Part shown: positions 18,453 through 27,028 of the stretch, piece by piece
Position numbering within the stretch: the stretch's first letter is position 1
Layout: every line of letters starts with the position of its first letter
Origin: Sandarakinorhabdus sp.
Lineage (GTDB): Bacteria; Pseudomonadota; Alphaproteobacteria; Sphingomonadales; Sphingomonadaceae
Assembly (NCBI GenBank): GCA_020692215.1
Contig: JAIMKW010000001.1
Span: 532,442-596,441, forward strand
Direction of reading: 5' to 3'
DNA: 64,000 bases
Notes under the pieces: model-generated
Database searches by the model: none
The model's input: only the letters and a program-made list of their open reading frames with translations
Told to the model about the DNA's origin: nothing
Made by a program: the position numbers and the translations under genes

Positions 18453-18830
18453 TCAGCGCCGATAGGTCCAGCCGGCATCCTGCCAGCGCCGATCGCGCGG
18501 AGCGCGGGCGGACTGATGCAGCTCGAAGCGGGCTTCGCGGATCAGCCGCTCAAGGCGCTGCCGTTCGCCACGGTTGAAATGGCCGTCGCGGCCGTAGCGG
18601 CTGCCCAGCCGGTCGATTTCGGCCAGCCGCCTTCCAATGCGGTCTGCCTCGCGCCGATCCAGCGCTCCGAAGCGAAGGGCGCGTTCAAATTGCCAGCTGA
18701 GCTGCCGGAAATCCTGCTCCAGGCGCGCTTCGCTGCTGTACGCGCGGCCCGATTGCCAATTGGCAGCAGCCGGCGCTGCAGCCAGCGCAAGGGCCAGTGC
18801 TGCGAGCGACATTGCGATACGGTTGGTCAT
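18453..18830 (-). CDS. Small secreted Arg-rich protein of unknown function
   Basis: The 125-residue protein has a clear signal peptide (SLAALALALAAAPAAA) and a mature part of about 100 residues, highly charged and helical. It contains EARLEQDFRQLSWQFERALRFG, ADRIGRRLAEIDRLGSRYGRDG and a basic C-terminus (RAPRDRRWQDAGWTYRR). A good site, CAGGAGAC, precedes ATG 18830; a longer in-frame version lacks this. I do not recognise the family. It is convergent with the molybdopterin oxidoreductase gene (9-base gap) and is probably periplasmic. Confidence 0.75.
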   Translation of the reverse strand: MTNRIAMSLAALALALAAAPAAANWQSGRAYSSEARLEQDFRQLSWQFERALRFGALDRREADRIGRRLAEIDRLGSRYGRDGHFNRGERQRLERLIREARFELHQSARAPRDRRWQDAGWTYRR

Positions 18831-19117
18831 GTCTCCTGCTCCTCCTTGGTGGGATGTGCACAAAAGCATGGTGCGGATTGTGCCCGGCTGAACCGCAAGG
18901 ACAGCTGCGGTTCAGCCGGGCTGACCATCGAAAACCACACAACTGACGGTCCCTGTGCCATGTCCCGGGATCCGCCAGAGCCCATGTGCCCGTTTCCCTC
19001 CGCTCCAAAATATCCGTTTCACTCCTGCAATGTGGCTGCTACGCCGCTTGCCGGGGACAGGACCGGGTCAGTGCAACTGGCCCGGAGAAAGGCTGGAGAT
19101 CGGGTTTGGGAGGTTTG

Positions 19118-20686
19118 ATGGAACCGACGGAAGCGGAAATCGCGGAAGCCAGGAAGCGCGTCGGCGGGCCTTACAGCTGGTACGTTCTGAGCATCATGGT
19201 GCTCGTTTATGTGTTCAACTTCATCGACCGGCAGATCATGTCGATCCTGGCAGAGGACATCAAGGCAGACCTCGGCATCGGCGACGCCGAGATCGGCTTT
19301 CTGTATGGCACTGTGTTCGGGGTTTTCTATGCGCTGTTCGGCATCCCGCTGGGGCGCCTTGCCGATATGTGGCACCGCATCCGGCTGCTGACCTTGGGTC
19401 TCACGGTCTGGTCGGGCATGACAGCGCTGTCAGGCATGGCCAACAGCTTTGGCCAGCTGGCGGCTGCGCGCATTGGGGTCGGCATCGGGGAATCGACGGC
19501 ATCGCCAGTCGCCTATTCGGTCCTGTCGGACTATTTCCCCAAGGAAAAGCGCGCCACCGCGCTCGCCATCTATTCCTCGGGCCTGTATCTGGGCGGCGGG
19601 ATCTCGCTGTTCACCGGCGGCCTCATCAAGGACAAATGGAACCTCGCCTTTCCGGATGGCGGCCCGCTGGGCCTTGTCGGCTGGCAGGCGGCGTTCATGG
19701 CCGTCGGCATTCCCGGCCTGTTTCTCGCGCTTCTGGTTGCAACACTTCGCGAACCGATCCGCGGGCTTTCAGAAGGCATCATCATGCCCAGGGAGCCGCG
19801 ACCCTGGCCCAAATTCTTCACCGAATTGTCCAGCGTGATCCCGCCTTTCACCTTCTTCCATGCCGCAAGCTTCGGGCGCAGGGCGCTGGCCGAGAACCTG
19901 GTTGCTGCCGCACTTATCGGCACCATCGCCTATGGGCTCACGCTCGCCATGGGCAGCTGGCAGCAATGGCTGGCGCTTGGCATCGGCTCCTATGCCGTCT
20001 TTTCCTGGTCTCAATCGATCAAGATGCGCGACCGGCCGACCTATGCGCTGATCTGGGGCACACCTGCCTTCATCTTCACGGTGGTCGGCTTCGGCACCAT
20101 CGCGATGACAGGCTATGCCATCGGCTTCTGGGGGGCGCCCTATGCTATCCGCACCTTCGGGGTGGATGCTGCGACCGCCGGGCTGTTCCTGGGCGGTGGC
20201 GGGGCCCTTGGCGGGTTCATCGGTGTGATTGCCGGCGGCCGGATCGCCGACATCCTGAAGCGCAGGAACCCGGCCGGCCGGATCATCATCGGCTTCATCA
20301 CCATCTGGGGAACGGCGCCGTTCCTGCTGCTGCAGTTCACCACGACGTCGGTGGTGATCTTCTACATCGCGGCTTTCATCGCCTCGATCTTTGCATCCAT
20401 GTGGGTTGGGGTCGCGGCTGCCACTAGCCAGGATCTGGTGCTTCCCCGGATGCGGGGGGCAGCGACTGCCACCTTCTTCCTCGGCACCACGATCATCGGC
20501 CTCGGGCTCGGCCCGTTCACCGTGGGCAAGCTGTCCGAGGTATTCGGCAGCCTCGGCACAGCCAACCTCGCACTTCTGGCCCTTCTGCCGATCACGTCCA
20601 CCCTTCTGTTCCTCGTCTATCGGCAGTTGCCGAACGCCGAAGCCACTCGTGTCGAGCGGGCCCGCGCCGCCGGCGAACCCATCTAG
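19118..20686 (+). CDS. MFS transporter, spinster-type
   Basis: The 522-residue protein has about twelve membrane segments. The first contains VYVFNFIDRQIMSIL; the conserved loop 2-3 motif is GRLADMWHR. The spinster-like GIGESTASPVAYSVLSDYFPKEKRATA segment follows near residue 125. An enlarged central loop holds extra hydrophobic stretches (about residues 245-300). GGGAGGTTTG before ATG 19118 sets the start; upstream in-frame codons are not transporter-like. Eight bases separate it from the SDR gene, so the two form an operon. Position beside the hydantoinase-type operon and TonB receptor suggests it imports the locus substrate or exports a product; this is inference. Confidence 0.92.
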   Translation: MEPTEAEIAEARKRVGGPYSWYVLSIMVLVYVFNFIDRQIMSILAEDIKADLGIGDAEIGFLYGTVFGVFYALFGIPLGRLADMWHRIRLLTLGLTVWSGMTALSGMANSFGQLAAARIGVGIGESTASPVAYSVLSDYFPKEKRATALAIYSSGLYLGGGISLFTGGLIKDKWNLAFPDGGPLGLVGWQAAFMAVGIPGLFLALLVATLREPIRGLSEGIIMPREPRPWPKFFTELSSVIPPFTFFHAASFGRRALAENLVAAALIGTIAYGLTLAMGSWQQWLALGIGSYAVFSWSQSIKMRDRPTYALIWGTPAFIFTVVGFGTIAMTGYAIGFWGAPYAIRTFGVDAATAGLFLGGGGALGGFIGVIAGGRIADILKRRNPAGRIIIGFITIWGTAPFLLLQFTTTSVVIFYIAAFIASIFASMWVGVAAATSQDLVLPRMRGAATATFFLGTTIIGLGLGPFTVGKLSEVFGSLGTANLALLALLPITSTLLFLVYRQLPNAEATRVERARAAGEPI

Positions 20687-20694
20687 GAGCCCCC

Positions 20695-21471
20695 ATGTCC
20701 GTCAAGATCAACGATCTCTTCTCCGTCGCCGGCAAGACCGTCATCATCACCGGCGGCAGCCGCGGCATCGGCGAGATGATCGCCCGCGCCTATGTCGAGA
20801 ACGGCGCCAATGTCATCCTCACCTCGCGCAAGGCATCCGATGTCGAGGGCCTCGCCGCCAAACTCGGTAGCGCCGCCACCGCGATCCCCGCCGATCTGAG
20901 CCAGATGGCCGAGATCGACCGTTTCGCCGCCGAAGTCGCGAAGCGCACCCCCAAGGTGCATGTGCTCTTTAACAACGCGGGGGCTTCCTGGGGCGGCGCG
21001 TTCGACGATTTCCCCGAAATCGGCTGGGACAAGGTGATGGATATCAACGTGAAGTCGGTGTTCTTCCTGACACAGCGCCTCATCAGGCTGCTGGAAGCGG
21101 CCGCCACCCGGGACGACAACGCAAGGGTCATCAACATCGGCTCGATCGACGGCCAGCATGTCTCCCCCATCGAGACCTACAGCTATGCCGCCTCCAAGGC
21201 AGGAGTGCTGCACCTCACCCGCATGATGGCGAAAAACCTTGCCGGCCGGAACATCGCCGTGAACGCGATTGCGCCCGGCTATTTTCCATCGAAGATGACA
21301 GCCGGCATCGCCGACATGATCAACGAAGAATCGCTGAAGGTCACGCCGATGGCCCGCTGGGGAACGGCCGAAGACATGGCCGGCGTTGCCCTGTTCCTCG
21401 GCTCGCGCGCCTCAGCCTATCTCTGCGGCGCCACCATCACCGTGGACGGCGGCTACGCAACGACGGCCTGA
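20695..21471 (+). CDS. SDR-family NAD(P)-dependent oxidoreductase
   Basis: The 258-residue classical short-chain dehydrogenase has the cofactor motif TGGSRGIGE (from residue 19), NNAGASWGG, catalytic Ser150, Tyr164 and Lys168 (Y-A-A-S-K) and a C-terminal CGATITVDGGY closing motif. The basic residue SRK after the second strand suggests NADP(H). It resembles RhlG/gluconate-5-dehydrogenase-like SDRs, but substrate is not predictable from sequence. It is co-transcribed with the MFS gene and converges on hyuB, so it may oxidise or reduce an alcohol or ketone intermediate of the same pathway. Confidence 0.93.
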   Translation: MSVKINDLFSVAGKTVIITGGSRGIGEMIARAYVENGANVILTSRKASDVEGLAAKLGSAATAIPADLSQMAEIDRFAAEVAKRTPKVHVLFNNAGASWGGAFDDFPEIGWDKVMDINVKSVFFLTQRLIRLLEAAATRDDNARVINIGSIDGQHVSPIETYSYAASKAGVLHLTRMMAKNLAGRNIAVNAIAPGYFPSKMTAGIADMINEESLKVTPMARWGTAEDMAGVALFLGSRASAYLCGATITVDGGYATTA

Positions 21472-21497
21472 GCACTTCGGCCAACCCCGAGCGGGGC

Positions 21498-23378
21498 TTA
21501 TTCCGCAGCCAGGGCTGTTGCGTGCCAGACGGGTTGGCGCGGGGCGGGAAGGCCGGTTTCGGAAAGGCTGTTCCGACGCAGCGTTTCGATATCGGGGCCA
21601 TAATCGAACAGCGGCAGTTCTGCCGGGCGTTCGGCACGCATTTTCGTGCGCAGGGCCTCGGTTGCAGCTTCGTCCACCGAGCCGTCGCCGGCGATGATGA
21701 CGCCATAGCGTATCGCACCTTCCACCGTCACCAGCCCCTGCCGGATTTCCTTGGCGACCAGTTCAGGCGCGCGCTCCAGCGCATCGCCCCAGCCGCCGCC
21801 GCCCCAGGTGATGAAGTGAAGGACATCATTTTCCTCCACGTCCAGCCGGTCGAGCTTGTTGGCGACGATGGTCTGCGTGCCGTCGGGCTTTTCCAGGATC
21901 TTGCGGGCCCGTTCACCGGGCGCGCCGCCGTTGACGCCCCAGGGCGGCACGAACCAGCGGTCGTCGTGAATGGACACGGTGCCCGTCTCCAGGAAGCGGT
22001 AGGACATGATGATGCCGTTGCCGCCGCGGTGGAGCCCTGCGCCGCCGGTGTCGGCCAGCGCTTCATAGCGTTCGATCCGCAACGGGAAATAGCGCTCCAG
22101 GAATTCGTTGGGCACGTTGGTGAAGCCGGGCCACAGCGAGTGGCCATCGGGCCCGTCGCCCAATGGCCGGCCGGGAATGCCGCCAAAGCCGATCTGGAAA
22201 AGCTGGAACCATTTGCCCGCTTTGTCGGTCCCTGAATACATCAGGTGCGGGCTGGACGAGAAACCGGCGGCGTTCAGGAACTCCGGGGTTTTCTGGCCGA
22301 GAAGGCCGCCCAATATGTCGAAGATGCGGCCCAGCGCATGGGTTCGGCCCGACAGGGCTGCGGGGTAGCGCGGCTTCAACAACGATCCTTCGGGAATCCG
22401 CACGTCGATAAGATCATAGAAGCCATCGTTGAACAGGATGGCCGGATCGAAGACCATGATCATGTAGATGCCGAAGAACATCTTGAACATATTCTCGTTC
22501 AGGAAGAAATTGATGGAGGCTTGGCTCTGCGGGTCGGTTCCGGTGAAATCGAGGATGACCTTCTCGCCCTCGCGCCACATGGTGCATTTGATCCTGTAGG
22601 GGCCAAAGCCCACGCCGTCGTCGCAGATATAATCCTCGAAGCTGATCGGCTCCTCGCCGATGGCCATCCCGATCAGCGCCTTCATCGCGCGGTGATTGCG
22701 CGCCAGAAGCTGGCGGGTGGCCGACACATAGACATCGTCGCCGAAGCGCTCGCACATTTCGTGGATTCGCCGTGCAGCAACCCGGCACGATGCAATCAGC
22801 GCATTCAGATCGGCGGCGCACCAGTCGGGCTTGCGGGTCTGGTGCATCACCAGCTTGATGAGGTCTTCGTTATATTCGCCCTTCTTCCAGATCTTCACCG
22901 GCGGGATTCGCACCCCTTCCTCGAAGATGGAGCGCGCGTCGATCGGCATGGAGCCGGCAACCTTGCCGCCGATGTCGCTCTGGTGGCCGAACATGGCAGT
23001 CCATGCGATCAGCCGACCGTCGCGATAGACGGGCAGCAGCACCAGCCAGTCGTTCGAATGCGAGATTGCCCCTTCGCAGCTGTAAGGGTCGGACAGGAAG
23101 ATCATGTCCCCGTCCTCGATCGTGCCGTCCCAGCCTTGCAGGAAGCCGCCGATGAAGCTGCCGAACTGGCCCACGATCATCTTTCCCGAAGGGTCGGCGA
23201 TCAGCGGGAAGGCATCGCCCTGTTCGCGGATACCGGGGCTCATGGCGGTGCGAACCAGCGTCGCGTCCATCTCGATCCGCGCGTTGCGCAGCGCATTCTC
23301 GATGATGTCCAGCGTGACCGTATCGATCTGCTGTTCGGCAAACGCGCGCGGGCGCTCTTCGATGATCGTGGTGGGCAT
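21498..23378 (-). CDS. hyuB: Hydantoinase B/oxoprolinase family subunit
   Basis: The 626-residue protein matches the HyuB/5-oxoprolinase beta family. It has VTLDIIENALRNARIEMDATLVRTAMSPGIREQGDAF at the start, FLSDPYSCEGAISHSNDW, GHQSDIGGKVAGSMP (metal-site region) and the late GGAGLHRGGNG and WGGGGWGDALERAPE stretches. With HyuA it usually performs ATP-dependent opening of a cyclic amide or ureide (5-oxoproline, N-methylhydantoin) or forms part of a carboxylase. No acetone carboxylase gamma subunit is nearby. It is the last gene of a four-gene operon, separated by three bases from the SRPBCC gene, with GGAG before ATG 23378. Confidence 0.93.
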   Translation of the reverse strand: MPTTIIEERPRAFAEQQIDTVTLDIIENALRNARIEMDATLVRTAMSPGIREQGDAFPLIADPSGKMIVGQFGSFIGGFLQGWDGTIEDGDMIFLSDPYSCEGAISHSNDWLVLLPVYRDGRLIAWTAMFGHQSDIGGKVAGSMPIDARSIFEEGVRIPPVKIWKKGEYNEDLIKLVMHQTRKPDWCAADLNALIASCRVAARRIHEMCERFGDDVYVSATRQLLARNHRAMKALIGMAIGEEPISFEDYICDDGVGFGPYRIKCTMWREGEKVILDFTGTDPQSQASINFFLNENMFKMFFGIYMIMVFDPAILFNDGFYDLIDVRIPEGSLLKPRYPAALSGRTHALGRIFDILGGLLGQKTPEFLNAAGFSSSPHLMYSGTDKAGKWFQLFQIGFGGIPGRPLGDGPDGHSLWPGFTNVPNEFLERYFPLRIERYEALADTGGAGLHRGGNGIIMSYRFLETGTVSIHDDRWFVPPWGVNGGAPGERARKILEKPDGTQTIVANKLDRLDVEENDVLHFITWGGGGWGDALERAPELVAKEIRQGLVTVEGAIRYGVIIAGDGSVDEAATEALRTKMRAERPAELPLFDYGPDIETLRRNSLSETGLPAPRQPVWHATALAAE

Positions 23379-23381
23379 TGT

Positions 23382-23933
23382 TCAATTCTCCAGGCTGGAG
23401 CGGGATTTCGGCTGGGGAAGCGGCTGACGGCTGTGAACCGAAAGGCGCCCGAAGGCTTCCCCCAGCACGCCATCGACTGCAGGGGCGATCCGATCAAGCT
23501 GCAGCGAAGCGGGACCGCCGACACGATAGGTAAGGGTAAGGCGCGTGCCAGCTTCGGTTGGCGAAAGCTCGATATCGAGGATGGCGTTCACCGGCATTGC
23601 CTGCAGCGGGCCGAATGCGGCCGACAGGCGCAACAACCGGGATGTGATGGCCTGCACCACGGTTCCGTGAAGAACCGAGCCGCCATTCCATGTTTCCTCC
23701 AGCCGGCCAGCAGGCTGGGCGTCGATTTCCAGATTTGCAGCGTTTCCGGAATAGCTGTGCGCCGCGGGCCACCAGCCGCCCCAATCGAGAAGCGCGTCCC
23801 ATTGCGCTGGCGCGCCGCGCGCCACCTCGGCGCTGTGGACGATGACGAATGCATCGGGAGACGAGGATTGCACCGCGGCCGTTGCCGGGCCGGCGGCCAG
23901 CATCGCCAGCCAGAGCAGTGTCGGGCGCATCAT
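23382..23933 (-). CDS. Secreted SRPBCC (START-like) domain protein inside the hydantoinase operon
   Basis: The 183-residue product has a signal peptide (LLWLAMLAAGPATA). Its mature part looks like a helix-grip SRPBCC domain: FVIVHSAEVARGAPAQWDALLDWGGWWPAAHSYSG, then AGRLEETWNGGSVLHGTVVQA, SPTEAGTRLTLTYRVGG and a long C-terminal helix. SRPBCC folds bind hydrophobic ligands. The ATG overlaps the hyuA stop (ATGA) and the stop is three bases before hyuB, so it is firmly embedded in the operon. A periplasmic ligand-binding role in uptake of the substrate is a guess. Start could be ATG 23933 or the adjacent ATG 23930. Confidence 0.8.
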   Translation of the reverse strand: MMRPTLLWLAMLAAGPATAAVQSSSPDAFVIVHSAEVARGAPAQWDALLDWGGWWPAAHSYSGNAANLEIDAQPAGRLEETWNGGSVLHGTVVQAITSRLLRLSAAFGPLQAMPVNAILDIELSPTEAGTRLTLTYRVGGPASLQLDRIAPAVDGVLGEAFGRLSVHSRQPLPQPKSRSSLEN

Positions 23934-25966
23934 TCGGGCCGGATCAGGATGCAGCCGAAGGCATCCACTTCGCCCACGCAGCCGTTGTGAATCAATGTGG
24001 TCGAATCCATCTCGATCACGATGGCCGGACCCTTCACCTTGTCGCCCGCCTTCAGCTTTGCGCGATCATAGAGGATGGCGTCCATTTCGCGCCCGTCCAT
24101 GAACAGGCTGTGATCGCGAAGCCTGGCTGCCGACGGGTTGCCATCGCCCCTTGCGATCTCCTGCGGGGAAACATTGGCCGCCTTGCCCAGCGCCACGACA
24201 CGAATGTTCACCAGTTCGTGCGGGACGGAAAGGTTGAAGGTGAACAGCCGCAGATGTTCGGCATCGAAGCGGGCCAGCAAGTCTGCAATCGTGCTGCCCG
24301 GCGGGCTGTAGAGCGGAACCTCGAAGGCCTGGCCGGCATAGCGGATATCGATCTCGACGCGCAGCTCCATATCGGCAGCGGAAACGCCTTCGGATGCCAG
24401 TTCGCCCGAAACCTGGGCGATGATGGTATCGATCACGGCGGCCACCTCGGCGTCGGTGGTGTCGGTTGCCAGCCGGTTGAAGCTGCGCTGCGCATCGACC
24501 CGCAGCCGGGTCGTCGCATCGCCGTAAGCACACAGCACGCCCGGCGATGGCGGCACCAGCACCGGCCAGCTGCCCATCAGCTTGCCCATGGCATTGCCGT
24601 GCAGGGGCCCCGCGCCGCCGAATGGCATCAGCGCGAAATCGCGCGGATCATAGCCCTGCGCCACACTGACCAGCCGGAGCGCGCCGAACATATTCTCGTT
24701 CACGATGGCGATGATGCCGGCCGCTGCTTCATAAAGGCCTATGTTCAGCGCATCGGCCACTTTCTGCACGGCTGTTTTCGCAGCCTCGCGGTCCAGCCGG
24801 AAGCTGCCGCCCAGCAGATTTTCCGGCAGATACCCCAGCACGACATTGGCGTCCGTCACAGTGGGTTCGGTTCCGCCCTTGCCATAGGCGGCCGGGCCGG
24901 GAACCGCGCCGGCCGATTGCGGGCCGACACGCAGTGCGCCCGTCAGCTCCGGCACGGCTGCTATGGAACCACCGCCCGCCCCCACGGTCTTCACATCCAG
25001 CGAGGATGCGCGGACTGTCAGGTGGCCAACGCTGGTTTCCCGGCGCAGGCGTGGCTGGCCCCCCTCGATCAGCGCAACATCGGTGGAGGTGCCCCCCATG
25101 TCGAGCGTGAGCACATTGGGAAAGCCCGAATTCTTCGCAACCCAAAGCGCACCGGCAACGCCGCCTGCGGGCCCTGACATCAGCAGGTTCACCGGAGCCG
25201 AACGGCTCTTTTCGGCCGACATCAGGCCCCCGTCGGAGCGCAACAGGTTCAGCCGCGCGGGCGTGCCCCAGCTCTTCAGCTCGCGCTCGAGGTTGCCGAC
25301 ATAGCGCGAGACGATAGGGCGTACGGCAGAATTGGCCACCGTTGTCAGCGCGCGCTCATACTCCTGCATTTCCGGCAGGATGTCGGCCGATACGCTGACA
25401 GGAACATCGGGGAACATGTCACTTATGATTTCGGCGACGCGCCGCTCGTGCGCATCGTTCACATAGCTGTTCATCAGGCAGACTGTGATCGCTTCCACCT
25501 TCTCGCCGCGCAGCCGTTCCAGGTTGGCGCGCAGCTTTGCTTCATCCAGCGGGCGCACGATGCTGCCATCGGCGCCGATCCGGCCGGGGGCTTCGACTGT
25601 CGCTTCCAGCGGTGCCAGCGGTTCGGGCTTGGGCCAGATGATCCAGGCGGCAAGCCCGCCCGGCACCAGGCTGCGGGCAATCTGCAGGATGTGCCGGTAG
25701 CCTTCCGTCACCACCAGGCCGACCCTGGCAACCTTGCCCTCCAGCACGGCGTTCGTGGCAACCGTGGTTCCGTGCAGGAACAGATCGATGTCGCCGGCCG
25801 CGATGCCATTGGCTTCGCACACCTGCCGCGCCCCTGCCACAACCGCGCGGCTGGGGTCGTCCGGTGTGGAAGGAACCTTGTCGCGGAATGTCCGGCCGCT
25901 TTCTTCATCGACCACAAGAAGGTCGGTGAAAGTTCCCCCGACATCGACACCCAGACGATAGCTCAT
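23930..25966 (-). CDS. hyuA: Hydantoinase A/oxoprolinase family subunit (ATP-binding)
   Basis: The 678-residue protein has the ASKHA-type phosphate motifs of the HyuA family: GVDVGGTFTDLLVVDE at the N-terminus, LHGTTVATNAVLEGK and LTLDMGGTSTDVALIEGG near residue 290. The C-terminal DUF4213-type beta region contains DIRYAGQAFEVPLY. It pairs with HyuB to hydrolyse a cyclic substrate using ATP. The ATG at 25966 overlaps the stop of the lyase gene (ATGA), which selects it over the eight-residue-longer in-frame start. Length is near the family norm (about 690). Regulation is probably through the GTATAC operator upstream of the operon. Confidence 0.95.
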   Translation of the reverse strand: MSYRLGVDVGGTFTDLLVVDEESGRTFRDKVPSTPDDPSRAVVAGARQVCEANGIAAGDIDLFLHGTTVATNAVLEGKVARVGLVVTEGYRHILQIARSLVPGGLAAWIIWPKPEPLAPLEATVEAPGRIGADGSIVRPLDEAKLRANLERLRGEKVEAITVCLMNSYVNDAHERRVAEIISDMFPDVPVSVSADILPEMQEYERALTTVANSAVRPIVSRYVGNLERELKSWGTPARLNLLRSDGGLMSAEKSRSAPVNLLMSGPAGGVAGALWVAKNSGFPNVLTLDMGGTSTDVALIEGGQPRLRRETSVGHLTVRASSLDVKTVGAGGGSIAAVPELTGALRVGPQSAGAVPGPAAYGKGGTEPTVTDANVVLGYLPENLLGGSFRLDREAAKTAVQKVADALNIGLYEAAAGIIAIVNENMFGALRLVSVAQGYDPRDFALMPFGGAGPLHGNAMGKLMGSWPVLVPPSPGVLCAYGDATTRLRVDAQRSFNRLATDTTDAEVAAVIDTIIAQVSGELASEGVSAADMELRVEIDIRYAGQAFEVPLYSPPGSTIADLLARFDAEHLRLFTFNLSVPHELVNIRVVALGKAANVSPQEIARGDGNPSAARLRDHSLFMDGREMDAILYDRAKLKAGDKVKGPAIVIEMDSTTLIHNGCVGEVDAFGCILIRPE

Positions 25967-26907
25967 GCGGCCGCGGCTCCCGTTTCGCAAAATCCGCCGG
26001 CTTTCCCCACCATGGAGGGAAGGGGCCGGCCCAGGATGGTTTCAAACCAATGGTTGGTGGCAATCAGCGCTTCCAGATCGAGGCTGCATGCAATGGCGCT
26101 GCGATCGAGCAGATAGACGAGATCTTCGGTCGCGATATTGCCTGTGGCGCGTGGCGCGAAAGGGCAGCCGCCCAGCCCGCCGAGGCTTGAATCCAGCACA
26201 TCGACCCCGGCGCGAAAGGCAGCCCAGGCGTTGGCGATTCCAGTGCCCCGCGTGTTGTGGAAGTGGGCCCGCAGGCGAATGCCGGGGGCCGCCTCGCGCA
26301 CCCGGCCGACAAGATCTTCCACCTGTGCCGGCACGCCGACCCCGATGGTATCGGCAATCGCGATTTCCACAGCGCCCGCATCGGCCATTTCGGCTGCAAG
26401 GCGCGCGACCGTTTCAGGCGGCACATGGCCTTCGAACGGGCAGCCGAAGGCAGCCGAGATCGTGACCTGCGGCACCAGCCCGCCCTCGCGCGCCAGTTTC
26501 AGCATTTCGCGGTTCTCGCGGATGCCGTCTTGTATGGTCTGGCCCTGGTTCTTCTGGCCGAAGCTGTCGGAGGCGACGATCACGCAACCCGCCTCGTCAA
26601 CGCCCCGTTTGTTGCCTTCGCGGGTGGCAAGCGCGCGCAGCACACCGCGCTTGTTGAGGCACAGGCCGATGTAGCTGACATCCCGGCGGTCCGGCATGGC
26701 CGCGATCACGGCCTCGCCGTCCGCCATCTGGGGCACGCGGGCCGGGTTGACGAAACTGGCGATTTCCAGCCGGCGCGCGCCGGCATCGATCAGCCGGCTC
26801 AGCAGCGCAATCTTGTCGGCGGTGCCAATCACCTCTTTTTCGTTCTGCAGGCCGTCTCGTGCGCCGACTTCGACGATCTGCACAGCGTTCCGGGCCTTGC
26901 CAGTCAT
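25963..26907 (-). CDS. Hydroxymethylglutaryl-CoA lyase-like enzyme
   Basis: The 314-residue TIM-barrel protein keeps the catalytic set of the HMG-CoA lyase family: Arg17-Asp18 in VGARDGLQNE, Asp186, the metal-binding His215 and His217 (AHFHN) and the active-site Cys248 in GGLGGCPFAPRATGN. It should cleave a 3-hydroxy-3-alkyl acyl-CoA to a keto acid and acyl-CoA; related enzymes act on citramalyl-CoA or dimethylmalyl-CoA as well as HMG-CoA. It is the first gene of the hyu operon, with GGAGGGAAGCGC before ATG 26907. Its promoter faces the CoA-transferase promoter across a region holding a GTATAC palindrome. Confidence 0.93.
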   Translation of the reverse strand: MTGKARNAVQIVEVGARDGLQNEKEVIGTADKIALLSRLIDAGARRLEIASFVNPARVPQMADGEAVIAAMPDRRDVSYIGLCLNKRGVLRALATREGNKRGVDEAGCVIVASDSFGQKNQGQTIQDGIRENREMLKLAREGGLVPQVTISAAFGCPFEGHVPPETVARLAAEMADAGAVEIAIADTIGVGVPAQVEDLVGRVREAAPGIRLRAHFHNTRGTGIANAWAAFRAGVDVLDSSLGGLGGCPFAPRATGNIATEDLVYLLDRSAIACSLDLEALIATNHWFETILGRPLPSMVGKAGGFCETGAAAA

Positions 26908-26957
26908 GCGCTTCCCTCCGTGCTGTCCAAGGTGCCAAGCTTCATGCGAACGGTGTA

Positions 26958-26967
26958 TTGTATACAA
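26958..26967. promoter_or_regulatory. Putative GntR/FCD operator (TTGTATACAA) in hyu/CaiB divergent promoter region
   Basis: TTGTATACAA is a perfect 10-bp palindrome with the GTATAC core common to GntR/FCD operators. It lies 51 bases upstream of the lyase ATG and 62 bases upstream of the CoA-transferase ATG. It matches ten of the twelve bases of the palindrome at 30493-30504 next to gntR, with the same left flank (ATTGTATACAA). Confidence 0.75.
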
Positions 26968-27028
26968 AATTGCCTTCCGTCTATATGCGCGGGCTCAACT
27001 GAGGGCAAGTGAAAGGACCGGCTCCGAA

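Noticed and set aside
22245..23990. 581-residue plus-strand frame opposite hyuB and the SRPBCC gene
   Set aside because: Shadow of two well-supported genes; no domain, composition dominated by Gln/His/Arg from reversed codons.
21498..25966. Acetone carboxylase or 5-oxoprolinase assignment for hyuA/hyuB
   Set aside because: No acetone carboxylase gamma subunit is present, and sequence by eye cannot separate oxoprolinase from hydantoinase; the neighbouring hydrolase favours the latter.
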